Shown piece by piece: positions 32,546 to 39,886 of a DNA stretch of 39,886 bases. The DNA is from Polaromonas sp. AER18D-145. Lineage in GTDB: Bacteria; Pseudomonadota; Gammaproteobacteria; Burkholderiales; Burkholderiaceae_C. The stretch is taken from NCBI RefSeq assembly GCF_002379095.1, contig NZ_NBZV01000045.1, positions 1 to 39,886 of the forward strand, written 5' to 3'. Under the pieces are notes generated by a model that worked only from the letters and a program-made list of their open reading frames with translations, did not search any database and was not told the origin of the DNA. The translations under genes and the position numbers were made by a program. How positions within the stretch are numbered: position 1 is the first letter of the stretch; each line of letters starts with the position of its first letter.

Positions 32546-33958
32546 GTGGGGGCTGATCTTGATCCGCGCACGCGGCTGCTGCTGGAAGCCCCCATCGCCC
32601 CCACGCTGCTGCGTCTGGCCGCCCCCAATGTGCTGGTCATGCTGGCGCAGGCCGGTGTCGGGCTGATCGAAACCTGGTTTGTCGGCAAACTCGGCACCGA
32701 CGCGCTGGCCGGCATGGCCCTGGTGTTTCCGGTGGTGATGCTGATGCAGATGACCTCGGCCGGTGCCATGGGCGGCGGCATTGCCTCGGCGATTGCACGT
32801 GCCCTCGGCGCGCGGCGCAAGGGCGATGCCGATGCGCTGGTGCTGCATGCCATCGTAATCGCCGCCGTGTTTGCGCTGCTGTTCACGGTGGCGGTGCTGG
32901 GCGGCGGGCGCTGGCTGTATGCGCGCATGGGTGGCACCGGCGGCGCGCTGGAGGCGGCCATGGTGTATTCCAACTGGGTGTTTGCCGGCGCCGTGCTGGT
33001 CTGGATTTTCAACACGTTGTCGGCGGTGATCCGCGGCACCGGCAACATGGCGGTGCCGGCCAATGTCACGGTGCTGGGTGCGCTGGTGCTGCTGCCGCTG
33101 TCGCCCTTGCTGATTTTCGGCTGGGGTCCGCTGCCCGCGCTGGGCATCGCCGGTGGGGCCATTGCGCTGCTGGCCTACTACCTGGTGGGCAGCCTGGTGC
33201 TGGCAACGTACCTGTGGTCGCCGAAGAGCCTGCTGCGTCCGTCGCTCGCGCACATCCGTTTTCGCTGGGCTTTGTTCAAGGACATCCTGCGTGTCGGCCT
33301 GGTCGGCACGGTGTCCACGGTCGCCACCAACCTGGCCATCGGCATCACCACCGCGCTGGTCGGCGGCTTCGGTACCGCGGCGATCGCCGGTTACGGCACG
33401 GCGTCGCGGCTGGAGTATCTGCTGGTGCCGCTGGTCTTCGGTTTCGGTGCCCCGCTGGTCGCGATGGTCGGCACCTGCATGGGCGCCGGCCGGCGCGAGC
33501 GCGCGCTGCACGCCACCTGGATAGGCGCGGGCATGGCTTTCCTGATGACTGAAGCCATCGGCCTGTGGGCCGCGGCGTTTCCGAAGGCCTGGTTGTCACT
33601 GTTCAACAGTGACCCGGCCATGATCGAAGCCGGCAGCGCCTACCTGCGGGTGGTAGGGCCGGTGTATGGCTTTTTCGGGCTCGGCCTGGCGCTGTACTTT
33701 GCGTCGCAGGGGGCCGGGCGGCTGCTCTGGCCGGTGCTCGGCAACCTGGCGCGGCTGGCGGTGGCCCTTGCTGGCGGCTGGCTGGCCCTGCGCTGGGGCG
33801 GCGGCCTGGCCGGGGTTTTTCTGGCCCAGGCGGTGGCGCTGGTGATCTACGGCGTGCTCAATGCCTGGGCGATTGCCGGCGGCGCCTGGTTTGGCGGCAT
33901 CGGCTGGCCGCGCAGCACAGCGGGGCTGCTGAAAAGAGTGCCATCTGCCAGGGTTTGA
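32546..33958 (+). CDS. MATE family efflux transporter
   Basis: This is a 470-residue multidrug and toxin extrusion protein with about 12 membrane segments in two repeats. The first begins TLLRLAAPNVLVMLAQAGVGLIETWFVGKLGTDALAGMAL and the second ILRVGLVGTVSTVATNLAIGITTALVGGFGTAAIAGYG. These are the usual MATE openings with the membrane-1/7 pseudo-symmetry (each longer than quoted individually). The start is a GTG at 32546, close behind repeat family 2. Sodium- or proton-driven export of cationic compounds is the family role. Confidence 0.88.
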   Translation: MGADLDPRTRLLLEAPIAPTLLRLAAPNVLVMLAQAGVGLIETWFVGKLGTDALAGMALVFPVVMLMQMTSAGAMGGGIASAIARALGARRKGDADALVLHAIVIAAVFALLFTVAVLGGGRWLYARMGGTGGALEAAMVYSNWVFAGAVLVWIFNTLSAVIRGTGNMAVPANVTVLGALVLLPLSPLLIFGWGPLPALGIAGGAIALLAYYLVGSLVLATYLWSPKSLLRPSLAHIRFRWALFKDILRVGLVGTVSTVATNLAIGITTALVGGFGTAAIAGYGTASRLEYLLVPLVFGFGAPLVAMVGTCMGAGRRERALHATWIGAGMAFLMTEAIGLWAAAFPKAWLSLFNSDPAMIEAGSAYLRVVGPVYGFFGLGLALYFASQGAGRLLWPVLGNLARLAVALAGGWLALRWGGGLAGVFLAQAVALVIYGVLNAWAIAGGAWFGGIGWPRSTAGLLKRVPSARV

Positions 33959-33961
33959 AGC

Positions 33962-34020
33962 AAAAAAAGGCCTCCAGCCCAGTAACCACGGGCGCAAGCA
34001 GCTATGTATTCAGTAGCAGG
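33962..34020 (+). repeat. Dispersed 55-nt two-hairpin repeat, copy F
   Basis: AAAAAAAGGCCTCCAGCCC, then CCACGGGCGCAAGCAGCTAT and TCAGTAGCAG: with copy D the clearest example. It fills the gap between two convergent stop codons (MATE and tag), the same setting as copy C. Confidence 0.7.
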
Positions 34021-34030
34021 GCTGCCGCCT

Positions 34031-34675
34031 TCAAGCCGGTGGCGTGAAGGCCGCACGGGCTGCCAGCGCCTGTGCGCGGCTGGCGCAGCCCTCCAGGTGG
34101 TCGTTGACCAGGCCCATGGCCTGCATGAAGGCGTACATCGTGGTCGGCCCGACAAAGGTCCAGCCGCGTTTCTTCAGGTCTTTGGACAGCGCCGCCGAGG
34201 CGGGCGAATGGGGCAGGGCGCGTACGGCTTCCAGGGTGATGTGTTCGGGCCGGCTCGCAGCGTCCGGCTCCAGCCGCCAGACATAGGCGGCCAGCGAGCC
34301 GAATTCGCGGCGCAACTCAAGTACACGCCCCGCGTTGTTGATGGCCGAGGCGATCTTGCCGGCGTGCCGCACGATGCCTGCATCGCCGAGCAGGCGCTGG
34401 ACATCGGCGGCATCAAAACGCGCCACTTGCTCGGCATCGAAGTTGGCGAACGCGCTGCGAAAGGCTTCGCGTTTGTTCAGGATGGTCAGCCAGCTCAGGC
34501 CGGCCTGAAAACCTTCCAGGCAGATCTTTTCAAACAGCCTGCGTTCATCGGCGACCGGAAAGCCCCATTCGGTATCGTGGTAGTGGCGGTACAGCGGCAT
34601 GGCCTGGCACCAGGCGCAGCGCGTGCTGGAGGTTTCGTCGGTAAACAGGCCAGGGGTGGTGACATCAGCGGGCAT
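34031..34675 (-). CDS. tag: DNA-3-methyladenine glycosylase I
   Basis: This 214-residue base-excision repair enzyme removes 3-methyladenine from alkylated DNA. The structural zinc ligands are RCAWC...RHYHDTEWGFP at the N-terminus and NDHLEGC near the C-terminus. FEKICLEGFQAGLSWLTILNKREAFR holds the catalytic Glu, and the KKRGWTFVGPTTMYAFMQAMG segment is the Tag signature (quoted in part). It carries a short N-terminal extension (MPADVTTPGLFTDETSST) relative to E. coli Tag. It stands alone between convergent MATE and the MgtC-like gene. Confidence 0.94.
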   Translation of the reverse strand: MPADVTTPGLFTDETSSTRCAWCQAMPLYRHYHDTEWGFPVADERRLFEKICLEGFQAGLSWLTILNKREAFRSAFANFDAEQVARFDAADVQRLLGDAGIVRHAGKIASAINNAGRVLELRREFGSLAAYVWRLEPDAASRPEHITLEAVRALPHSPASAALSKDLKKRGWTFVGPTTMYAFMQAMGLVNDHLEGCASRAQALAARAAFTPPA

Positions 34676-34719
34676 TTGCGATTCCAGTGTTCAGGCCCGG
34701 CAGGGCGTCGTTGTTCCAT

Positions 34720-35982
34720 TCAGCCCAGCCACACACCCAGCCAGACCGCGGCGATGACCAGCACCAGCCCCGGCACGATACGCGCCGCGTAGGCGGCACC
34801 CCCGGCGTGGAAGGCCACAACGGCCTTCATCAGCGCGTTGGTGCTCAGGCCGGCCAGGATGGGCCACAGTGCGGCGTCCAGCGGCAGCTTGCCGGCCGCC
34901 ACCAGCGAGGCGACCGAGGCGGCGGTCGCATGGGCATCGACCAGCCCGGTGGCTGCGGCCGCCAGCAGCGTGCCGCGTGCGCCCAGCCAGGCGCTGAGCG
35001 CTGCCGACACCACCAGCACGATGCTGACGATGGCGGCAAATGCCAGTGCGGTCTTGAGGTCGAAGGCCCGGCCCAGGTCCTGTTGTTCCGGGCGGCCGGC
35101 TGCCGCTTGGGCCGCCGGTGCTCCGCGCGGGAAAAACAGCAGGCTGTAGGCGCATGCCGCCACACCGCCGAGAACCAGCGGCCACCTCAGCGTGTCGAGC
35201 AGTGCCGGTTGCACCGCAGCCACCACGACCGCCAACTGCACCATAGTGGCCAGGCTGGAGAGCACCGCACCGGCGATGGCCCCGTCCGCCTGGGTGCCCG
35301 ATCCGGCCGCGCGTGTGCCCATGGCATGAATGGTGGCCGTGCTCGAGATGAAACCCGCCGCGAACCCGGCCAGCGGCAGGCCGTAACGCGGACCGAGGGC
35401 GCGCGTGGCCACGTAGCCGAGCGCGCTGACAGCCATCACCAGCACCACCAGTTGGGTGATGGCGTGAGGGTTGATGGCGCTGAAGGGGCCGATGAAACGG
35501 TCCGGGGCTAGCGGCAGGGCGATCAGGGCAGCCGCTGAAAACAGCAGCGCATCGTGCAGCTCGCGCTCGGTCAGCACGCTGCGCACAAAATGGTGCAGCC
35601 GGTTGCGTGCCGCCAGCAGCGCCGCCAGTGCCGCACCCACACCGGCAGCCAGGGCCGCGTTGCGCATCGCCAGCCCGCCGAGCAGGCAAGTCAGCAACAG
35701 GGCGATTTCGGTGGTCATGCCCGGGTCCTGCTCCCGCGTGCGCTGATAGGACACGACGGCCAGGGCGCCCATGACCAGGGCAACAGCCGCCAGCAACAGG
35801 CCGCCGCCCAGCAACATTCCGACGGCGCCCAGCACCGAGGCCACCGCAAACGTGCGTATGCCGGCTGCACCGCGCGTCGGCCCGCTGCCTTTGCGGCGTT
35901 CGCGCTCCGCGCCGACCAGCAGGCCGATGCCCAATGCCACGCTCAGGCCCAGCAGTGTGGAGAAGTCAGGCAGGGGCGGCAT
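34720..35982 (-). CDS. MgtC/SapB and DUF4010 domain membrane protein
   Basis: This is a 420-residue integral membrane protein. The N-terminal third is an MgtC/SapB-type domain: LGLSVALGIGLLVGAERERRKG, then GIRTFAVASVLGAVGMLLGG, residues about 10-60. The remainder is the DUF4010 domain with LGPRYGLPLAGFAAGFISSTATIHAMG and LVDAHATAASVASLVAAGKL. Such two-domain proteins are widespread in proteobacteria and their function is unknown; a transport or ion-homeostasis role is guessed. The following gap to the copper ATPase gene is 69 bases. Confidence 0.85.
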   Translation of the reverse strand: MPPLPDFSTLLGLSVALGIGLLVGAERERRKGSGPTRGAAGIRTFAVASVLGAVGMLLGGGLLLAAVALVMGALAVVSYQRTREQDPGMTTEIALLLTCLLGGLAMRNAALAAGVGAALAALLAARNRLHHFVRSVLTERELHDALLFSAAALIALPLAPDRFIGPFSAINPHAITQLVVLVMAVSALGYVATRALGPRYGLPLAGFAAGFISSTATIHAMGTRAAGSGTQADGAIAGAVLSSLATMVQLAVVVAAVQPALLDTLRWPLVLGGVAACAYSLLFFPRGAPAAQAAAGRPEQQDLGRAFDLKTALAFAAIVSIVLVVSAALSAWLGARGTLLAAAATGLVDAHATAASVASLVAAGKLPLDAALWPILAGLSTNALMKAVVAFHAGGAAYAARIVPGLVLVIAAVWLGVWLG

Positions 35983-36051
35983 GGCGGCAGTGTAAGGCCG
36001 CGCGGACGCCCGCCCCTGCCGGGCAGGCTGAGGGTGTCGCGCGCGGAGGCA

Positions 36052-38466
36052 TCACGCAGCGGTCGACAAACGCGCCCTGCGCAGCCTCAGCGCGTTGCTG
36101 ATCACGGACACCGAGCTCAGGCTCATCGCCAGGGCCGCAATCATCGGCGACAGCAGCCAGCCAGTGAAGGGGTAGAGCAGGCCCGCAGCCAGCGGCACGC
36201 CCAGCGCGTTGTACACAAAGGCAAAGCCGAGGTTCTGCTTCATGTTGGCGATGGTGGCCTCCGAGATCGCCCGGGCCTGAGCGATGCCGCGCAGGTCGCC
36301 CTTGACCAGCGTCACCTGGGCGCTGTTCATGGCCACGTCGGTGCCGGTGCCCATGGCGATGCCCACATTGGCCTGGGCCAGGGCCGGCGCATCATTGATG
36401 CCGTCGCCTGCCATGGCCACGATGTGGCCTTCCTCCTGCAGGCGCTTGACCAGAATCAACTTGTCGGCGGGCTGGACGCCGCCGTGGACCTCGTCGATGC
36501 CAAGGCGTGCGGCGACGGCCTTGGCGGTGGTCAGGCCATCGCCTGTGGCCATGATCACGCGCAGGCCTGCGGCTTTCAGCATCGCCAGCGCCTCGGGTGT
36601 GCTGGTTTTGACCGGATCGGCCACGGCCAGCAGGCCGGCGAGCTGGCCGTCCACGGCAAGGTGCATCACGCTGGCGCCTTCGGCACGCAGCGCTTCTGCC
36701 TGCGTCAGCAAGGCGTCTACCGCCACACCGGCCTGCTCCATCAGCGCCGTGTTGCCGAGCGCGAGTGCCCGGCCGGCGACACGCCCGCTGACACCGATGC
36801 CGCTGGCCGACTCGAAGCTCTCGGGTTTGTCCAGCGTCAGGCCGCGCTCGCGCGCCGCATTCACGATGGCGTCTGCCAGTGGGTGTTCACTGCCCTGGTC
36901 CAGGCTGGCGGCCAGCCGCAACACCTCGTCGGCGCTGAAACCGGCGGCCGGGACCGCCCGGTCGAATGCCGGCTTGCCGGCCGTCAGCGTGCCAGTCTTG
37001 TCGACGATCAGTACATCGACAGTGCGCAAGTGCTCGATGGCTGCCGCATCGCGGAAAAGAATGCCCTGGCCGGCCGCCTTGCCGGTGGCCACCATGATGG
37101 ACATTGGCGTGGCCAGGCCCAGTGCGCAGGGGCAGGCGATGATCAGCACCGCCACCGCGTTGATCAGGCCATAGACCCAGCTCGGCTGCGGGCCGAACAA
37201 CCCCCAGCCGAAAAAGGTCAGCACGGCCACGGCCACCACGGCCATGACAAACCAGCCCGCCACCTGGTCGGCCATGCGCTGCATGGGCGCCTTCGAGCGC
37301 TGGGCCTGCGCCACCATCTGCACGATCTGCGACAGCATGGTCTGCGCGCCCACACGTTCGGAGCGCATGACCAGGGCGCCGCTGGTGTTGAGTGTGGCGC
37401 CAATGAGCTTGTCGCCCGCCCGTTTGCTCACGGGCAGGGGCTCTCCGGTCAGCATCGACTCGTCGACCGCGCTGCTGCCTTCGGTGACGACACCATCCAC
37501 CGGCACTTTCTCGCCGGGGCGCACCCGCAGGCTGTCGCCCACATGCACATGGGTCAGCGGCACGTCTTCTTCCGTGCCGTCGGGCCGGAGGCGCCGCGCG
37601 GTCCTGGGCGCCAGCCCAAGCAGGGACTTGATCGCGGCCGAGGTCTGCGAGCGCGCCTTCAGCTCCAGCATCTGGCCGAGCACCGTCAGCGAAATGATGA
37701 CTGCCGCCGCCTCGAAATAAACGGCCACCCGGCCCATGGAAATGAACGAGTCGGGGAACACGCCGGGCGCTATGGTCGCCACCACGCTGTAAACAAAAGC
37801 GGCGCCCGTCCCCAGGCCGATCAGGGTCCACATGTTGGGACTGCGGTGGATCACCGATTGCGCACCCCTCATGAAGAACGGCCAGCCCGCCCACAGCACC
37901 ACGGGGAGGGTCAGCACCAGCTCGACCCAGCTCTGGGTGGCCATGTCGAACCAGTCGGACTGGTGGCCGAACATCGCCAGCGCGGTGACCAGCACAGTGA
38001 ACGGCAGCGTCCACCAGAATCGGCGGGTGAAGGACTTGAGCTCCGGGTTGTCGTCCTCGTCGAGACTGGGCATGACCGGCTCCAGCGTCATGCCGCAGAT
38101 CGGGCAGTTGCCGGGATGATCCTGCCGGATCTCCGGGTGCATGGGGCAGGTGTAGACGGTGGTCCCGGCCTGGCCATCGGCAACTGCGGTTTTTGTTTCA
38201 GGGGCGGGTGTGGCCGCCGGCCTGTCGAGGTAGGCCGAGGGATTGGCGGCGAATTTTCCGAGGCAACCGGCGCTGCAGAAATACCAGGACCTGCCTTCGT
38301 GCTCGAGCTGGTGCCCTGAAGCTGTGGTGACGGCCATGCCGCAGACGGGGTCCTTCAGGCCGGTCGGGACGTCGGTGTGGACGTGACTGTGGTCATGTCC
38401 GGCGCCGTGCGCAGGGCCGGCAGCCACGCCATCAGGATGAGGGTGAGGGTGAGGTGTGTATTGCAT
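36052..38466 (-). CDS. Copper-exporting P1B-type ATPase with YHS and heavy-metal-binding N-terminal domains
   Basis: This is an 804-residue pump. A His-rich start ([13 protein letters not shown], more His to residue 30) leads to a YHS domain (DPVCGMAV to SAYL, about 38-80) and a heavy-metal-binding domain [10 protein letters not shown]...[12 protein letters not shown] (about 105-131). No CxxC-type HMA domain is seen. Core motifs: TGEP (340), CPC (445-447) for Cu(I) passage, DKTGTLT (phosphorylated D489), SEHP (527-529), GDGIND (687-692), and YNALGVPL / MSLSSVSV in the last segments, as in CopA. The ATG at 38466 has AAGGA eight bases before it; the ATG at 38475 is less well placed. A CueR-type promoter lies directly upstream. 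It exports Cu(I) or Ag(I) from the cytoplasm. Confidence 0.9.
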   Translation of the reverse strand: MQYTPHPHPHPDGVAAGPAHGAGHDHSHVHTDVPTGLKDPVCGMAVTTASGHQLEHEGRSWYFCSAGCLGKFAANPSAYLDRPAATPAPETKTAVADGQAGTTVYTCPMHPEIRQDHPGNCPICGMTLEPVMPSLDEDDNPELKSFTRRFWWTLPFTVLVTALAMFGHQSDWFDMATQSWVELVLTLPVVLWAGWPFFMRGAQSVIHRSPNMWTLIGLGTGAAFVYSVVATIAPGVFPDSFISMGRVAVYFEAAAVIISLTVLGQMLELKARSQTSAAIKSLLGLAPRTARRLRPDGTEEDVPLTHVHVGDSLRVRPGEKVPVDGVVTEGSSAVDESMLTGEPLPVSKRAGDKLIGATLNTSGALVMRSERVGAQTMLSQIVQMVAQAQRSKAPMQRMADQVAGWFVMAVVAVAVLTFFGWGLFGPQPSWVYGLINAVAVLIIACPCALGLATPMSIMVATGKAAGQGILFRDAAAIEHLRTVDVLIVDKTGTLTAGKPAFDRAVPAAGFSADEVLRLAASLDQGSEHPLADAIVNAARERGLTLDKPESFESASGIGVSGRVAGRALALGNTALMEQAGVAVDALLTQAEALRAEGASVMHLAVDGQLAGLLAVADPVKTSTPEALAMLKAAGLRVIMATGDGLTTAKAVAARLGIDEVHGGVQPADKLILVKRLQEEGHIVAMAGDGINDAPALAQANVGIAMGTGTDVAMNSAQVTLVKGDLRGIAQARAISEATIANMKQNLGFAFVYNALGVPLAAGLLYPFTGWLLSPMIAALAMSLSSVSVISNALRLRRARLSTAA

Positions 38467-38510
38467 GGAAAGCATCCTTTTTATCTGAAGGCCTGAACAG
38501 CTTCATGAAA

Positions 38511-38541
38511 AGGATAAACCTTCCCATGATGGAAAGGTCAA
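38511..38541 (-). promoter_or_regulatory. CueR/MerR-type metal-responsive promoter of the copper ATPase gene
   Basis: On the minus strand: -35 TTGACC (38541-38536), a 19-base spacer, -10 TATCCT (38516-38511). The over-long spacer contains a nearly perfect palindrome (38518-38538) with arms ACCTTTCCAT and ATGGGAAGGT. This is the layout of promoters that MerR-family activators such as CueR untwist on binding Cu(I). No merR-type gene is in the window. Confidence 0.8.
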
Positions 38542-38595
38542 GTCGCCGGGGCCTTAACCCTGCCCGCGGGAGGGGGTGGCAAGCCGGATCGTGCT

Positions 38596-38841
38596 TCAGG
38601 CGGACCGGCCGCTGTCGCGATCGAGCAGCGCCTTGCGCTCTTCATACTCCGCCACGGTGATTTCGCCACTGGCCAGCCGCCTGCGCAACACCTCGTGCGG
38701 CGTTTCGCGCCGGTCACCTCCGCGGTCTATATAGCGGCCCTGGCTGAAAAGAAAAACCCCGGCGAGAAGGACCAGCAGTACGAGCCATCCCAGCCCGTGC
38801 ATGCCCATCATGTAGCCACTGCCGTCAAACAGGCTGTACAT
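38596..38841 (-). CDS. Small membrane protein with SHOCT domain
   Basis: This 81-residue protein has one membrane segment (GLGWLVLLVLLAGVFLFSQG, residues about 16-35) and a C-terminal SHOCT domain (TPHEVLRRRLASGEITVAEYEERKALL, about residues 47-73, quoted as its recognisable core). SHOCT proteins are short, often joined to envelope or oligomerising proteins, and of unknown activity. It is the third gene of a minus-strand operon, 12 bases after the DUF302 gene, and ends 130 bases before the copper ATPase start. Confidence 0.8.
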   Translation of the reverse strand: MYSLFDGSGYMMGMHGLGWLVLLVLLAGVFLFSQGRYIDRGGDRRETPHEVLRRRLASGEITVAEYEERKALLDRDSGRSA

Positions 38842-38853
38842 GCGCTGACCTTC

Positions 38854-39303
38854 TCAGGGCTTCGCGGCGCCGCCGGGTGCCGCCATCAGCGCCGACCGGA
38901 CCCGCTCGAGGCGGCTGCGCACCTCGTCGGCCACCCGGGCCACCTCGGGGTCGTCGGTCATCTGCATCACTGCCACCGGGTCCATGAAGCCCACGGTGAA
39001 GCTGCCGTCGTCATCTTCACGCACGATCACGTTGCAGGGAAGCAGCAGCCCGATGTCGGGCTGGGCCGTCAGGGCGCGATGCGCCAGCGGCGGATTGCAG
39101 GCACCCAGGATGCGGTAGGGCCGCACATCGACGCCCAGCTTGGTTTTCATGGTCGCCTGCACGTCGATGTCGGTCAGCACGCCGAAGCCTTCGGCCTTGA
39201 GAGCCTCGGTCGCACGAGTCACCACATGGGCAAAGTTGTTGTCGTCCGGTTTGCAGTAAAAGCCGTAGGCGGCGCCGGCGGAGGACGTGGTGCTGGGGGT
39301 CAT
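38854..39303 (-). CDS. DUF302 domain protein
   Basis: This is a 149-residue soluble protein. The DUF302 core runs from [55 protein letters not shown] (quoted as the span about residues 25-80) through [32 protein letters not shown]. Two Cys (in GACNPP and LLPCNV) are conserved-looking and could bind a metal or haem. The function of the family is not established. The ATG at 39303 is chosen, eight bases after the lipoprotein stop; the longer frame overlaps that gene. It is the middle gene of the lipoprotein-DUF302-SHOCT operon. Confidence 0.78.
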   Translation of the reverse strand: MTPSTTSSAGAAYGFYCKPDDNNFAHVVTRATEALKAEGFGVLTDIDVQATMKTKLGVDVRPYRILGACNPPLAHRALTAQPDIGLLLPCNVIVREDDDGSFTVGFMDPVAVMQMTDDPEVARVADEVRSRLERVRSALMAAPGGAAKP

Positions 39304-39311
39304 GGTTTCTT

Positions 39312-39779
39312 TCAGGGTTTGGCCGGCGGCGGGGGCAGTCGGTCCATCATCATCTGCATCATGGACTGCATCATCTCCATGCGTTTTTCCATCCATTGCT
39401 GGCGTGCCGCCGGATCGCCGGCCATGGGGCCCGGGCCGGGACCCATCATGCCTCCCATGCCTCCCATGGCGCCGGGACCCATGCCACCCATCATGCCCAT
39501 GCCTTCCTGCATGAGTTTTTGGTGCTCGGCCATCAGGGCATTGCGCTCCTCGGGCGTCCTGGCGCGCGACATCTTGTCGTGCATGGCACGCATGGCTGTC
39601 ATGTGTTCGTCCATGCGCGCCATGGGGCTACCGGGACCGGCCATGGGCATGGCTTGCCCCGTTGCTGAAGCCGCAGCGCCAGGGTGATGCGCCATGTGGC
39701 CGTAGCGTGTTTGGGCGCAACCGGCCAAGCCCAATGCAGCGGTGACTGCGATGATCGAGACCAGACGAAATGACATCAT
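39312..39779 (-). CDS. Methionine-rich envelope lipoprotein, probably copper-related
   Basis: This is a 155-residue predicted lipoprotein with signal [21 protein letters not shown] and lipobox LAGC. The mature part is extremely rich in Met, Gly and Pro ([20 protein letters not shown], then [18 protein letters not shown]) and His near the start (YGHMAHHPG). Clusters of Met and His are typical of Cu(I)/Ag(I)-binding periplasmic proteins, and the copper ATPase nearby supports that, though the binding is inferred. GGAG lies six bases before the ATG at 39779; a second ATG follows directly. It is the first gene of its operon. Confidence 0.75.
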   Translation of the reverse strand: MMSFRLVSIIAVTAALGLAGCAQTRYGHMAHHPGAAASATGQAMPMAGPGSPMARMDEHMTAMRAMHDKMSRARTPEERNALMAEHQKLMQEGMGMMGGMGPGAMGGMGGMMGPGPGPMAGDPAARQQWMEKRMEMMQSMMQMMMDRLPPPPAKP

Positions 39780-39851
39780 GGCGAACTCCAGAAGGTGAAC
39801 TGCAAGTCTATTGAATCGGGTCATTTTTTGGCAATTCGTCTGCACGCGTCC

Positions 39852-39865
39852 ATGATCTATGTCAA
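39852..39865 (-). promoter_or_regulatory. FNR/ANR-like box upstream of the lipoprotein operon
   Basis: TTGACATAGATCAT on the minus strand matches eight of ten positions of the FNR/ANR consensus TTGAT-N4-ATCAA. Its centre is 79 bases before the start codon, so an activated promoter starting about 41 bases downstream would leave a 38-base leader. The -10 region (CAAAAAATG) is poor. Confidence 0.4.
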
Positions 39866-39866
39866 C

Positions 39867-39886
39867 GGGAGGCGGGAGGCGGGAGG
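39867..39886. repeat. Tandem 7-bp repeat at the window edge
   Basis: GGGAGGC occurs twice and is followed by a partial third copy (GGGAGG). The array is cut by the end of the window, so its real length is unknown. Confidence 0.6.

Noticed and set aside
36013..36028. CCTGCC/GGCAGG inverted repeat after the copper ATPase, as a terminator
   Set aside because: The loop is one to three bases and no T-run follows on either strand, so it is not convincing.
35554..38319. A 921-codon plus-strand open frame opposite the copper ATPase
   Set aside because: It is antisense to an ATPase with all catalytic motifs in place. The translation is His/Gln/Arg/Gly-rich without any domain, which is the usual artefact of GC-rich codon usage.

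Overview
The window is a GC-rich stretch of bacterial chromosome. Its content points to a betaproteobacterium of the order Burkholderiales, most likely Comamonadaceae (Polaromonas/Rhodoferax/Variovorax-like). The reasons are the gene order AI-2E-type permease, hda, HAD hydrolase, pcnB, folK, an Entner-Doudoroff pair (edd-eda), and two families of short dispersed repeats that I associate with this family. The placement is an inference from content, not a database result. No rRNA, tRNA, CRISPR array, transposase or prophage gene was recognised.

Layout. 0.1-4.9 kb: housekeeping genes on the plus strand. 4.9-6.4 kb: an isolated lower-GC gene with a HEPN-like motif, then pdxH. 6.5-10.5 kb: a TetR-regulated molybdenum hydroxylase operon (2Fe-2S subunit, Tat-exported molybdopterin subunit, MocA-like cofactor nucleotidyltransferase). 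10.5-12.4 kb: sodC-type lipoprotein, ChaC-like enzyme, small OmpA-domain protein. 12.5-15.0 kb: edd-eda.

15.1-28.0 kb: a 13-gene, all-minus-strand catabolic cluster, the most interesting part. A RutR-like TetR regulator is followed by a 27-bp palindromic operator placed just downstream of a plausible promoter. Then come a flavodoxin-fold NAD(P)H oxidoreductase, a cytosine-deaminase-like amidohydrolase, a creatininase-family hydrolase, an NMT1/THI5-type ABC importer, an FAD-linked oxidase, a RidA-like protein, a second NMT1/THI5-type binding protein, two tandem Rieske oxygenases and an 8-oxoguanine-deaminase-like amidohydrolase. Most neighbours overlap by 1-14 bases. Together they suggest uptake, oxygenation, deamination and ring opening of an N-heterocycle (pyrimidine- or purine-like). 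The substrate is not identifiable from sequence.

28.0-36.0 kb: a roughly 0.7-kb non-coding stretch with repeat-like hairpins, then glyoxalase I, a transglutaminase-like protein, a divergent thioesterase/MarR-MFS pair with an operator between them, a MATE exporter, tag, and an MgtC/DUF4010 membrane protein. 36.0-39.9 kb: a copper module, made of a P1B ATPase behind a CueR-type promoter (19-bp spacer) and an operon of Met-rich lipoprotein, DUF302 protein and SHOCT protein behind an FNR-like box.

At least six copies of a roughly 55-nt two-hairpin repeat are scattered through the window. Two lie in frame inside genes.
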